A DNA stretch of 64,000 nt from the NCBI RefSeq assembly GCF_009720365.1, contig NZ_WBZD01000016.1:62001-126000 (forward strand), given 5' to 3'. A program made the translations under genes and the position numbers. Positions 26,111-34,148 of this stretch are shown here, piece by piece (the first letter of the stretch is position 1; every line of letters begins with the position of its first letter). The notes below the pieces were generated by a model, which saw only the letters and a list, made by a program, of their open reading frames with translations, was not told the DNA's origin and made no database searches. The DNA comes from Catellatospora paridis. GTDB taxonomy: Bacteria > Actinomycetota > Actinomycetes > Mycobacteriales > Micromonosporaceae.

Positions 26111-26950
26111 ATGTCCGACAGTGTGCCCTCCCTCTACGGCGGGCCGGCCGGCTCGCGGGTGCGCACCCGCCACCTGCAGCTGGCCAAGGAGCGCGGCGAG
26201 AAGTGGGCCATGCTCACCTCGTACGACCAGTACACCGCCCAGATCTTCGACGAGGCCGGCATCGCGGTGCTGCTCGTCGGCGACTCGGCCGCGAACAACG
26301 TGTTCGGCTACGAGTCGACCCTGCCGGTGACCGTCGAGGAGCTGCTCCCCCTGGTACGCGCCGTGGTCGGCGCCACCAAGCGCGCCCTGGTCGTCGGCGA
26401 CCTGCCGTTCGGCACGTACGAGGAGTCCCCCGAGGTGGCGCTGCGCACCGCGGTGCGCTTCATGAAGGAAGCACGCTGCCACGCCGTGAAGCTGGAGGGC
26501 TTCCGCCCCGCCCAGATCGAGATGATCACCGGCGCGGGCATCCCCGTCATGGCCCACCTGGGCTTCACCCCCCAGTCCGAGCACCAGCTCGGCGGCTACC
26601 GGGTGCAGGGCCGCGGCGACGACGCGGCCGCCACGCTGCTGCGGCAGGCCCGTGAGGTCGTCGATGCGGGCGCCTTCGCGGTCGTCCTGGAGATGGTCCC
26701 CGGCGACGTGGCCAAGCAGGTCACCGCCGAGATCGGCGTGCCCACCGTCGGCATCGGCGCGGGCCCCGACACCGATGCCCAGGTCCTCGTCTGGCAGGAC
26801 ATGGCCGGCCTGCGCCCCGCCTCCGCCGGCCCCACCCCCCGCTTCGTCAAGAAGTACGCCGACCTCCACAGCGTCCTCGCCCGCGCCGCCGCCGAATTCG
26901 CCGCCGACGTCCACGACGGCGCCTTCCCCACCGCCGACCACACCTTCTGA
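26111..26950 (+). CDS. panB: 3-methyl-2-oxobutanoate hydroxymethyltransferase
   Basis: 279 residues. First step of pantothenate synthesis: adds a hydroxymethyl group from 5,10-methylene-THF to 2-ketoisovalerate. Core motifs are MLTSYDQYTAQIFDEAGI, LLVGDSAANNVFGYESTLPVT, VVGDLPFGTYE, VKLEGF and VMAHLGFTPQSEHQLGGY. The ATG at 26111 follows AAAGGAGACAGCG. Its substrate is the valine-pathway intermediate made by the ilv enzymes in this window. Confidence 0.96.
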   Translation: MSDSVPSLYGGPAGSRVRTRHLQLAKERGEKWAMLTSYDQYTAQIFDEAGIAVLLVGDSAANNVFGYESTLPVTVEELLPLVRAVVGATKRALVVGDLPFGTYEESPEVALRTAVRFMKEARCHAVKLEGFRPAQIEMITGAGIPVMAHLGFTPQSEHQLGGYRVQGRGDDAAATLLRQAREVVDAGAFAVVLEMVPGDVAKQVTAEIGVPTVGIGAGPDTDAQVLVWQDMAGLRPASAGPTPRFVKKYADLHSVLARAAAEFAADVHDGAFPTADHTF

Positions 26951-26983
26951 CCCACCGGGCCCCCGGCCCGCCCCACCTCCTGC

Positions 26984-27046
26984 CGCAACTCTCCAAGAGT
27001 CGCGCCCTCGGACAGACCCGCAGGCCGCGACTCTTTGAGAGTTGCG
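26984..27046. terminator. Hairpin repeat family C between convergent genes
   Basis: Left arm 26984-27004 (CGCAACTCTCCAAGAGTCGC plus G) and right arm 27026-27046 (CGCGACTCTTTGAGAGTTGC plus G) pair over 21 bp with one mismatch and a 21-nt loop. It lies between the convergent panB and npdG genes, suited to bidirectional termination. Each arm also has internal symmetry (CTCTNNAAGAG). Confidence 0.7.
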
Positions 27047-27090
27047 CCGCGGGGTTGGGGCGGCGGGTGGGGTGGGTGGGTGGGGGTGGG

Positions 27091-27777
27091 TCAGACGTCG
27101 GTGATGCGGATGCCGGAGTGGGCTTTGTAGCGCTTGTTCATGGCGATCAGGTTGGCGGTCAGGGCTTCGACCTGGGCGGCGTTGCGGAGGCGGCCCGCGT
27201 GGATGCCGCGCATGCCGGGGATGCGGCCCGCGAGCGCCTGCACCACGGCGACCGCGTCCCGGTCGTCGCCGAGGACCAGGATGTCCAGGTCCATGCGGGT
27301 CACCGCCGGGTCGGCCAGCAGCTCCGCGCTGACGTGGTGGAACGCCGCGGTCACCCGGGCCTCAGGCAGGATCGCCGCGGCCTGCTGCGCGGCGCTGCCC
27401 TCCTCGACCCGCAGCGCGTACGGCCCCTGCTTGTCGAAGCCCAGCGGGTTCACGCAGTCCACCACGATCTTGCCGACCAGCTGCTCGACCAGCCCGGCCA
27501 ACGTGTCGGCGTGCCCGGCATAGGGAACGGCCACGATCAGCACGTCCGAGCGCCTCGCCACGTCCGCGTTGTCACCACCGGCCACGTTCCCCCCGGACAG
27601 CTCCGCCAGCTCGGCCGCCGACGCCGCCGCCCGGTCCGCGCTGCGGGAGCCGATCAGCACCGCCTGCCCCGCCAGGGCCAGCCGGTATGCCAGCCCGCGG
27701 CCCTGATCGCCGGTGCCGCCGAGGATGCCTACCGTCAGCGCGCTGACGTCGGGAAGGGAAGCCAGGTCCAATGCCAT
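27091..27777 (-). CDS. npdG: NADPH-dependent F420 reductase
   Basis: 228 residues. Transfers hydride between NADP(H) and coenzyme F420. Rossmann motif VGILGGTGDQGRGLAYRLALAGQ with the F420-family follow-on LIGSRSADRAAA; DVLIVAVPYAGHA and VVDCVNPLGFDK; and the central SAAQQAAAILPEARVTAAFHHVSAELL. Start ATG 27777 (ALDLASLPD) agrees with the family; longer in-frame starts would overlap the preceding gene's end. Starts 34 nt after the TauE/SafE stop, with a palindrome between. Confidence 0.88.
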   Translation of the reverse strand: MALDLASLPDVSALTVGILGGTGDQGRGLAYRLALAGQAVLIGSRSADRAAASAAELAELSGGNVAGGDNADVARRSDVLIVAVPYAGHADTLAGLVEQLVGKIVVDCVNPLGFDKQGPYALRVEEGSAAQQAAAILPEARVTAAFHHVSAELLADPAVTRMDLDILVLGDDRDAVAVVQALAGRIPGMRGIHAGRLRNAAQVEALTANLIAMNKRYKAHSGIRITDV

Positions 27778-27792
27778 ACCCGATCTTCCCAT

Positions 27793-27806
27793 TGAACGAG
27801 CGTTCA
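27793..27806. promoter_or_regulatory. Palindrome TGAACG-AG-CGTTCA
   Basis: Perfect 6-bp arms with a 2-nt centre, 16 nt upstream of the npdG start, in the short gap after the TauE/SafE gene. The AACG-NN-CGTT core is also found upstream of ilvE and, with one change, before the alpha/beta hydrolase. The pattern is that of a TetR-type operator; the regulator is not identified. Confidence 0.35.
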
Positions 27807-27811
27807 TCGCG

Positions 27812-28564
27812 CTATGACATGGCTCGCACGAACAGCACACCTGCCACGGTCACCCCGAACGCCACGATGACCGCCCGCAGCGTCCGTGCCGGCAGCCGCC
27901 GCCCCAGCCGCGCGCCCGCGAAACCGCCCAGCAGCGTCGCCGGCACCAGGATCGCCACCGCCGGCCAGTACACCGGCCCGAACAGCGAGTACACCGTCGT
28001 GGCGACCACGCCCACCACTAGCTGGAGGATGTTCTTCAGCGCCACGATGCGGTTCATCGACTCGACCACGACCACGCTCAGCACCGCGATCAGGATGACG
28101 CCGAGCACCGAGTTGAAGTAACCGCCGTACACCCCGACGAGAAAGAGCAGCACGAACCGCAACCAGACCGGCTGCGCGTGCGGCTCGCCCACCAGGCGGC
28201 CCACCCGGTCCTGGAAGGCCAGCAGCAGCGACGCGGCCAGCACCAGCAGCGGCATCAGCTTGGCGAACACGCCCGGCGGCGTGTGCAGCAGCAGCGCGCA
28301 GCCCGTGATCGCGCCCAGCAGCACCGTAGGCGCCAGCAGCCGCAGCCGCGCGCCCTGGCCGCGCAGGTCCGGCCGGGTGCCCAGCACACTCGCGGAGTAG
28401 CCGCCGGTCACCGAGACGGAGTTGGTGACCGCGGCCTGGACCGGCGGCACCCCGAACGCCAGCAGCACCGGCAGCATGATCAGCGAACCGCCCCCGGCCA
28501 CGGCGTTCACGCTCCCGGCGGCCACGCCGACAGCACCGAGCAGCAACAGCGCACCGAGATCCAT
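27812..28564 (-). CDS. TauE/SafE family sulfite exporter-like permease
   Basis: 250 residues with about eight TM helices. N-terminal GAVGVAAGSVNAVAGGGSLIMLP is the TauE/SafE signature, repeated as a related half around GVYGGYFNSVLGVILIAVLSV. The family exports sulfite, sulfoacetate or other organic anions; substrate is not decided here. Start ATG 28564 (MDLGALL). Probably co-transcribed with npdG. Confidence 0.82.
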   Translation of the reverse strand: MDLGALLLLGAVGVAAGSVNAVAGGGSLIMLPVLLAFGVPPVQAAVTNSVSVTGGYSASVLGTRPDLRGQGARLRLLAPTVLLGAITGCALLLHTPPGVFAKLMPLLVLAASLLLAFQDRVGRLVGEPHAQPVWLRFVLLFLVGVYGGYFNSVLGVILIAVLSVVVVESMNRIVALKNILQLVVGVVATTVYSLFGPVYWPAVAILVPATLLGGFAGARLGRRLPARTLRAVIVAFGVTVAGVLFVRAMS

Positions 28565-28643
28565 CGCCCCCGAGGCTATCCACCCGACCGCCCGGACGGC
28601 GGGCCGGATGCGGGCGGCGCCAGGGGACGTATCATGGTCAACG

Positions 28644-29070
28644 CGACGGACGAGTCGGCCGGGCGGTCGCGTCATCACGGGCTTCGGCCCGGCGGTGCCG
28701 AGGAACGTCCGGACTCCACAGGGCAGGGTGGTTGTTAACGGCAACCCGGGGCGACCCGCGGGACAGTGCCACAGAGAACAGACCGCCCGCCGCCCCTCGG
28801 GGCAGCGGGTAAGGGTGAAACGGTGAGGTAAGAGCTCACCAGCACCCCGGGTGACCGGGGTGGCTAGGTAAACCCCACCCGGAGCAAGACCAAGAAAGGC
28901 CGCTCGATCCGCTTCGGCGGGCGGGTGGCCGCGCGGACGTTCGAGGGTGGCCCGCCCGATGTCCGCGGGTAGGTTGCTCGAGCCTGCCGGCAACGGCAGG
29001 CCTAGATGGATGGCCGCCGCCGCGCGTGAGCGCGGCACAGAATCCGGCGTACAGGCCGACTCGTCCGTCC
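28644..29070 (+). ncRNA. rnpB: RNase P RNA (type A)
   Basis: About 427 nt. The 5' and 3' ends pair (ACGGACGAGTCGGC at 28646-28659 with GCCGACTCGTCCGT at 29055-29068, helix P1). Conserved regions are GAGGAACGTCCGGACTCC, CACAGGGCAGGGTGG and GGTTGTTAACGGCAACCC near the 5' side, ACAGTGCCACAGAGAACAGA, GGTGAAACGGTGAGGTAAGA, CAAGACCAAGA, and GAATCCGGCGTACAGGCC at the 3' side. This RNA is the catalytic subunit maturing tRNA 5' ends. The ends are set from pairing and may be off by a few nt. Confidence 0.95.
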
Positions 29071-29082
29071 CTGTACCGGCTG

Positions 29083-29439
29083 CTAGAAACGCGGCAGCTC
29101 GCCGCTGGTGACCTGCTCCCACACGTCCGCGAAACGCTCCGGACGGGCCGCGTACACGAACCCGACAGCGGTCAGCGACATCACCAGCACCAGGCCGAAC
29201 GCGGCCACCGCCGTCCACCGGCGGTGCACCGCCGAGAAGGCCACCCCCGCCGCCAGCGCGCCGAGCCATACGGTAAGGCCGACGGCCAGCGCCCACATGT
29301 CGCGCGCCCACCACTCCGGCCAGTCCGACCAGCCACCGAAGATCGCCTGGGTCCGTTCCAGGCCCAGTGCCAGCAGCGGTGCGCCGATGACAAGGGCGAG
29401 CAGCCACATCGCCGTCTGCACGACGCGTACGTATCTCAT
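29083..29439 (-). CDS. Small membrane protein, four TM segments
   Basis: 118 residues starting at ATG 29439 (RYVRVVQTAMWLLALVIG). TM helices lie at about residues 8-24, 46-66, 70-90 and 92-106 with SDWPEWWARDM before the second. The stop lies 13 nt after the RNase P RNA end, facing it. No family recognised. The shortest start consistent with the first TM is used, since upstream in-frame sequence lacks the hydrophobic pattern. Confidence 0.6.
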   Translation of the reverse strand: MRYVRVVQTAMWLLALVIGAPLLALGLERTQAIFGGWSDWPEWWARDMWALAVGLTVWLGALAAGVAFSAVHRRWTAVAAFGLVLVMSLTAVGFVYAARPERFADVWEQVTSGELPRF

Positions 29440-29605
29440 GGGCGGCAACGCTAGGCGGCCCGGTGTTAACGCCGCATGAGCCGTGAACCCCTGCTCAGCG
29501 GCCTGTTGCCCTGGTCCACGATCGGGGCGGGCCGCCGGGTGCCCGCGTAGCGGAACCGCCGGGTGCTGCGCGGGGTCAAACCGCCGACGACATCGACGGA
29601 GGACC

Positions 29606-30055
29606 ATGATGCGCTGGAAGGCCCTGCCCGCTCTGCTGTTACTGCTGTCCGCGGCCGCCTGCACCCCCGACCGGACGACCGCGGGCGCACCGGGAACACC
29701 TGCGGGCAGCCCCACCGGGTCGCCCTCGCCCACTGCTGGCACCATGCCCGCCGACTGCGGAACCCATGACCTGGGCCACCGGAGCGAGCTGCCGGCCGCT
29801 TCGCTGTCCTGCTTGCTCGACGCCGTCAGCGGGCGCCGTCCCGCCGTGCTGCGGGTGACCCGACTGACCATCGAGGGCGACCCGATCCGTTTCACGTACA
29901 CCGTGCAGCAGGACGGGCAGGTCGAGGTGCTCACCGACACCCGTGAGGACGCCTTCGGGCATCGCGGCATCATGCGGGAGCTGTGCACCGGCCCGACCGC
30001 GGGGCCGCCCGCCCTGGCGTTCGCCCAGTGCTCCACCCCGACACCGGTCCGCTGA
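29606..30055 (+). CDS. Putative lipoprotein
   Basis: 149 residues; ATGATG at 29606/29609 with GGAGG 5 nt upstream. The signal peptide RWKALPALLLLLSAAAC ends in a lipobox-like SAAAC. A Pro/Ser/Thr-rich linker (TTAGAPGTPAGSPTG) follows, then a small domain with RVTRLTIEGDPIRFTYTVQQ and paired cysteines. Acts on the outer face of the membrane; function unknown, with a faint likeness to DUF4362-type domains. Confidence 0.7.
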   Translation: MMRWKALPALLLLLSAAACTPDRTTAGAPGTPAGSPTGSPSPTAGTMPADCGTHDLGHRSELPAASLSCLLDAVSGRRPAVLRVTRLTIEGDPIRFTYTVQQDGQVEVLTDTREDAFGHRGIMRELCTGPTAGPPALAFAQCSTPTPVR

Positions 30056-30095
30056 TCCGTGCCGCTCCTGCCCTGCTCGCGATACCTAACGCGTG

Positions 30096-30145
30096 AGGAA
30101 GGTGCCCTTCCGCTACCTATAGCGATAAGAAGGTGCCCTTCCTTC
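30096..30145. repeat. Family A repeat, copy 3 (arms in direct orientation)
   Basis: GAAGGTGCCCTT occurs at 30098-30109 and again in the same orientation at 30129-30140, separated by CCGCTACCTATAGCGATAA, which has its own CGCTA/TAGCG stem. Other copies have the arms inverted. The stop codon and last residues of the minus-strand membrane gene lie inside it. Confidence 0.65.
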
Positions 30146-30883
30146 TTTTGGGGCGGTGGGGCGGCGCGGGGAGGGGCGCGCGGGGGCGGTGGGGGCGGTG
30201 GATGGGGTTTGGAGGTGGAGGGCGGTGGCGTAGACGAAGAGGACCACGCCCAGCATCTCGCACAACTCCTCGGCCGAGGCCGCCAGCACGTAGCGCATGG
30301 AGGCCCAGCCGGGGGTGAAACCGATGTTCTCCCTGCCGGTGTACGCGCCGAGCACCTCGATCCCGGCCGCCCCGCCGAGGAACAGCGCGGCCGCGCCGAG
30401 CATGAGCCACCGCACCCGCGGCGGCAGGGCGAGCAGCAGGCGCAGGTACGACAGGGCCAGCACCAGCACCAGGGGCGCGGCGAGCACCAGCCAGGAGAGG
30501 TACGAGGCCCCGCCCGCGTCCAGCACGTCGGCCTGCGCCCCGAGTTCGTGGAACTGCGAGAACTCGTCCAGCGACAGGCCGGTGAAGACGGCCGCGAGCA
30601 CCCGCCAGTGCCGGTGGAAGCGCCCGCCGGACGCCCGGTCCGCGCCGCCGAGCTGCCACAGCAGCAGCGCCGCGAGGAACAGCAGCCCGCTGGAGAACCA
30701 GGTGGGCAGGTTCTGCTCCTTGTCCACGTAGAAGAACTTGACGATCCGGCCCCAGTACGGGATGAGGTCGTACTCCCCGAACCCGTGGTAGACGATGGTG
30801 AATCCGAGGCTCAGCAGGTGGATCGCCGCCACGGACCACAGCAGCACGCGCAGCAGCCGCGATGCCGGCAGGTCGAGTCTCAT
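30113..30883 (-). CDS. Integral membrane protein, about six TM segments
   Basis: 256 residues, start ATG 30883. TM helices include LLRVLLWSVAAIHLLSLG, SGLLFLAALLLWQLGG, WLVLAAPLVLVLALSYL, WLMLGAAALFLGGAAGIEV and LCEMLGVVLFVYATAL. Intramembrane acidic motifs FTGLSLDEFSQFHELGAQ and AASAEELCEMLG could be a catalytic or metal site. The C-terminal tail is Pro/Arg-rich and its final residues GRAPSYRYR are encoded by the family A repeat. No family recognised. Confidence 0.6.
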   Translation of the reverse strand: MRLDLPASRLLRVLLWSVAAIHLLSLGFTIVYHGFGEYDLIPYWGRIVKFFYVDKEQNLPTWFSSGLLFLAALLLWQLGGADRASGGRFHRHWRVLAAVFTGLSLDEFSQFHELGAQADVLDAGGASYLSWLVLAAPLVLVLALSYLRLLLALPPRVRWLMLGAAALFLGGAAGIEVLGAYTGRENIGFTPGWASMRYVLAASAEELCEMLGVVLFVYATALHLQTPSTAPTAPARPSPRRPTAPKEGRAPSYRYR

Positions 30884-30965
30884 GCCTGACCAACGAGACG
30901 CAGCCGGTCCACAGCACGGTGTACGCAGGTTCCTCCTCCGGCCGGTTATGTGCCATAGTCACCCC

Positions 30966-31490
30966 GTGTCCGATACCCCCGCACGGATGCTCGCGCTCGC
31001 CGGTGTCCTGATCGCCCTGCTGAGCCTGGCCGTGGCGCTGGCCGGCTACCGGCGCACCCGGCCGGCCCCCAGCGTGCGGCTCTACCACATCAACAACTTC
31101 GGGCCCGGTGACGCCAAGGAGTTCCTGATCGCCACGACCGTGACGAACGGGACGCTCGGCGCGGTGCAGGTGGTGACCTGCGAGTTCGAGGTGAAGGGGC
31201 TGCGCGGGCGGCACATGGTGGGCGGGCAGAGCCGCAAGGGGCCGGAGTTGCCGTACAAGGTGGAGGGTCACCACTCGGCCACCTGGACGGTCCCGGTCAC
31301 CGACGTCGCCGAGCTGCTCAAGGTGTACGGCAAGCAGACCGCGAAGATCCGGGCCGTGCTGGCGCTGGGCAGCGGGCGGGACGTGAAGGGCGGCTGGTTC
31401 CGCTTCGACCTGGACAAGTGGGCGGCGGGCAGCGACAAGGCCAAGCCTGCCGGCGCGCGGGCGCAGAGCCCGGCGAAGTCGAAGGCCTGA
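30966..31490 (+). CDS. Membrane-anchored hypothetical protein
   Basis: 174 residues from GTG 30966 (VSDTPARML). One N-terminal TM (MLALAGVLIALLSLAVALAGY), then an immunoglobulin-like or beta-rich domain: VRLYHINNFGPGDAKEFLIATTVTN, VVTCEFEVKGLRG, HHSATWTVPVTDVAELLKVYG. A Lys/Ala-rich tail ends the protein. No family recognised. The next gene starts 3 nt after its stop. Confidence 0.6.
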   Translation: MSDTPARMLALAGVLIALLSLAVALAGYRRTRPAPSVRLYHINNFGPGDAKEFLIATTVTNGTLGAVQVVTCEFEVKGLRGRHMVGGQSRKGPELPYKVEGHHSATWTVPVTDVAELLKVYGKQTAKIRAVLALGSGRDVKGGWFRFDLDKWAAGSDKAKPAGARAQSPAKSKA

Positions 31491-31493
31491 GCC

Positions 31494-32003
31494 GTGACCG
31501 GCGTCGACATGTACTGGCAGCGGGTGCCCGAGTCGGACCTGGCGGGTTCGCCGCGCCGGCTGTGGGACGGCTCGCCGGTGTTCGACGACGCCGCCTACGA
31601 GCGGGCGCTGGCCGACGGCACCGTGCGCGCGGTCCCCGAGCACTACCTGCTGCTGGAGGTGCTCTTCGCGGGCAGCCAGGGGCCCGGCCACCCGGTGGCG
31701 GGCCTGGTCGTGTCCGGCGGGGCGTGGCATCCGGTCGACCTGTCCGGGGCGTCCGACGACGAGATCGGGGTGCTCACCACCGGCGAGGTCCGCTCGGTAT
31801 CGGAGTTCCTGCGTGACGCCGAGCCGTCGTCGTGGATCGCGCAGCGCGAGGGCGAGCTGTCCGCGGTGCTGCGCGGCTACTCCACCCGCCCCTGGGACGA
31901 CCTGCTCGCGCAGCGCCTGGCCTGGCACGCCGAGGGCCTGGCCGCCTTCTACCACCGCGCGGCCGCCGACGGCGAGGCCGTCGTGAAGGTGCTGCTCGGC
32001 TGA
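31494..32003 (+). CDS. Hypothetical protein, DUF1877/YfbM-like
   Basis: 169 residues, GTG 31494. Opens TGVDMYWQRVPESDL, with EIGVLTTGEVRSVSEFLRD in the middle and LAWHAEGLAAFYHRAAADGEAVVKVLL at the end. The ending, LxxFYxxAAxxGxxV, and the mid block resemble the DUF1877 (YfbM) family, whose function is unknown. Starts 3 nt after the previous gene, so the two probably form an operon. Confidence 0.6.
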   Translation: MTGVDMYWQRVPESDLAGSPRRLWDGSPVFDDAAYERALADGTVRAVPEHYLLLEVLFAGSQGPGHPVAGLVVSGGAWHPVDLSGASDDEIGVLTTGEVRSVSEFLRDAEPSSWIAQREGELSAVLRGYSTRPWDDLLAQRLAWHAEGLAAFYHRAAADGEAVVKVLLG

Positions 32004-32072
32004 CCCGGCCGCACCGCCTGCCCGGCGCCGACGGCATCGCCACGACCCGGTCCCGCCCGGCATAATCGCCGC

Positions 32073-32570
32073 ATGCCCAGCACCCCCTTCATCGTCGAGT
32101 GGCCCGCTGCGGGAAGGCTCGCGGTGATGCCCCGTCCGGCGGGCGGGGACTGGCTGGACGACGAGGTCGCGCGCCTGCGGCGGCACGGGGTCGACACGGT
32201 GGTCTCCGCGCTGACCGGCCCGGAATACGACCGGCTCGACCTACGCGGCGAGGAGCAGGCGGTACGTACGGCCGGAATGCGTTTCGTCTCCTTCCCCATC
32301 CCCGATCTCGGCGTGCCGGACTTCACCGCCTACCGGAAACTGACCGGGCAGCTCGCCGACGAGGTGGCTGCGGGCAGGTTCGTGCTGGCGCACTGTTTCG
32401 GCGGTATCGGCCGGGCGACCGTCATCGCAGGCGGGGTCCTGGTCCGGCTCGGGGCGAGCGCCGTGGACGCGATCGCCGCCATCGCCGCCGTACGAGGGCT
32501 TCCGGTGCCGGAGACCGAGCCGCAACGGGCGATCCTGGCGCGGTTGGCCGGGATGACGGGTCCCCGCTAG
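32073..32570 (+). CDS. Protein tyrosine phosphatase-like protein
   Basis: 165 residues. The active-site C-x5-R loop is HCFGGIGRATV with Cys108 and Arg114. A general-acid Asp is probably in FPIPDLGVPD (about 75-83). N-terminal VVSALTGPEYDRL matches dual-specificity or PTP-like phosphatases. Substrate unknown. GC content and codon use match the genome. A terminator hairpin follows. Confidence 0.8.
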   Translation: MPSTPFIVEWPAAGRLAVMPRPAGGDWLDDEVARLRRHGVDTVVSALTGPEYDRLDLRGEEQAVRTAGMRFVSFPIPDLGVPDFTAYRKLTGQLADEVAAGRFVLAHCFGGIGRATVIAGGVLVRLGASAVDAIAAIAAVRGLPVPETEPQRAILARLAGMTGPR

Positions 32571-32576
32571 ACCTGC

Positions 32577-32605
32577 GCCCCGCGTGCCGCAAAGAGCGGC
32601 GGGGC
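32577..32605 (+). terminator. Terminator hairpin after the PTP gene
   Basis: GCCCCGC (32577-32583) pairs with GCGGGGC (32599-32605), with an inner CCGC/GCGG that extends the stem. It lies 7 nt after the stop of the phosphatase gene. No T-run. Confidence 0.5.
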
Positions 32606-32660
32606 AAGGGATGCCGCGATACGTGCACTGTGGAGCGGTCACATCGGCACTCATAGCAAT

Positions 32661-32814
32661 TTGACTTTTTTACGGATTTCACCAGCACATGTGCCTTTTG
32701 CGGCGCACAGTGATGTCTGGAGCAGCAGTGCGCGGAGAAAGCGCCGTGGCCACCGCTGTTTCGCGGTTCCGCCGGAGACATTCCGGCAGGACGTTCCCGT
32801 GAGGAGGACAAGCG
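32661..32814 (+). promoter_or_regulatory. Upstream region of the H1-like gene
   Basis: A TTGACT at 32661-32666 inside an AT-rich stretch (TTGACTTTTTTACGGATTTC) is a good -35 candidate; a matching -10 is weak (GCACAT at 18 nt). The ribosome binding site GAGGAGGAC lies 5 nt before the ATG at 32815. The AT-rich island stands out in this GC-rich window. Confidence 0.4.
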
Positions 32815-34017
32815 ATGGCCGTAGCCAAGGCCGCAGCGAAGAAGGCCCCAGCGAAGAAGGCCGCTGCCAAGAAGGCGGTAGCCAAGAAGGCGCCGAGCCG
32901 GCCGGCCGCGGCGAAGAAGGCCGCGCCTGCCAGGAAGACCTCGCCCGCCAAGAAGACCACCACAGCGCGGAAGACGACCACGGCGAAGAAGACCACCGCC
33001 AAGAAGACGTCCCCGGCCAAGAAGGCCACCGCCAAGAAGACCACCGCGGTCAAGAAGACCACGGCCGCGAAGAAGACCACCGCCGCCAAGACGACGACCG
33101 CCCGCAAGAGCACGGCGGCGGCGCGCAGCACCGGCGTCAAGAAGCTCACCGCCGCGGTGAAGAAGACGGCGGCGAAGAAGGCCGTGACGGCGAAGAAGAC
33201 CACCGCCGCCAAGAAGACGACGCCACTGAAGAAGGCCGCACCGGCGCGGAAGACGACCACGGCGAAGAAGACCACCGCCAAGAAGACGTCCCCGGCCAAG
33301 AAGGCCACCGCCAAGAAGGCCACCGCCAAGAAGACCACCGCGGTCAAGAAGACCACGGCCGCGAAGAAGACCACCGCCGCCAAGAAGACGACCGCCGCCA
33401 GGAAGACGACGGCCAAGAAGGCGACCGCCAAGAAGACCACGGCGGCTGCCCGCAGCACGGGTGCCCGGACGATCACCGCCGCGGTCAGGAAGACCGCCGC
33501 CGCCAAGAAGACGACCGCCCGGAAGACGACCGCGCGCAAGACGACCGCCAAGAAGGCGTCGCCTGCCAGAAAGACCACCGCGGCCAAGAAGGCGACAGCG
33601 GTCAAGAAGGCAGCGGTCGCGAAGAAGACCGCACCCGCGCGCAAGGCGACGGCCCGCAAGACCACCGCGGTCCGCAAGACCACGGCCGCCAGGAAGACCG
33701 CGCCCGCGCGCAAGAGCGTCACCGCGGTCCGCAAGACGACCACCGCCCGCAAGTCCACCACGGTGGCGAAGAAGACGTCCCCCGCCCGCAGGGCGACCGG
33801 GGCGAAGAAGATCACTGCGGCTGTACGCAGGACCGCCACCGGCCGCAGTACGACGAAGAAGGCCATGGCCGCCAAGAAGGTGACCCCGCTCAAGAAGGCG
33901 ACCACCGCCCGCAAGAGCGCACCGGCCCGCAAGGCGATGGCGAAGACCGCCCCGGCCCGCAAGACGACCATGCGCAAGACGGCGATGAAGAAGATGGCCC
34001 GCAAAGCCATGCGTTAG
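32815..34017 (+). CDS. Histone H1-like Lys/Ala/Thr-repeat protein
   Basis: 400 residues composed almost entirely of KKT, KKA and AKK repeats (AKKTTAKKTSPAKKATAKKT), like the tails of HupS and eukaryotic H1. No globular domain. A block at 32964-33100 is repeated at about 33243-33395 with a 15-bp insertion, so the gene has grown by internal duplication. Start fixed by GAGGAGGAC and the ATG at 32815. Very likely binds DNA non-specifically in the nucleoid. Several other frames here are also open only because of the repeat composition. Confidence 0.85.
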   Translation: MAVAKAAAKKAPAKKAAAKKAVAKKAPSRPAAAKKAAPARKTSPAKKTTTARKTTTAKKTTAKKTSPAKKATAKKTTAVKKTTAAKKTTAAKTTTARKSTAAARSTGVKKLTAAVKKTAAKKAVTAKKTTAAKKTTPLKKAAPARKTTTAKKTTAKKTSPAKKATAKKATAKKTTAVKKTTAAKKTTAAKKTTAARKTTAKKATAKKTTAAARSTGARTITAAVRKTAAAKKTTARKTTARKTTAKKASPARKTTAAKKATAVKKAAVAKKTAPARKATARKTTAVRKTTAARKTAPARKSVTAVRKTTTARKSTTVAKKTSPARRATGAKKITAAVRRTATGRSTTKKAMAAKKVTPLKKATTARKSAPARKAMAKTAPARKTTMRKTAMKKMARKAMR

Positions 34018-34148
34018 CGGGGCAGCGCCGCCCTGATCGGTGTCATCCACGGCGTGACCTGCGGATGGCACCGAATCGCCGTCCCCGGAACGCGAAGCCG
34101 CCCGTACGGGCGGGGCCGCGGCCCGCGGGCACCTGGTAAGAATGACCA

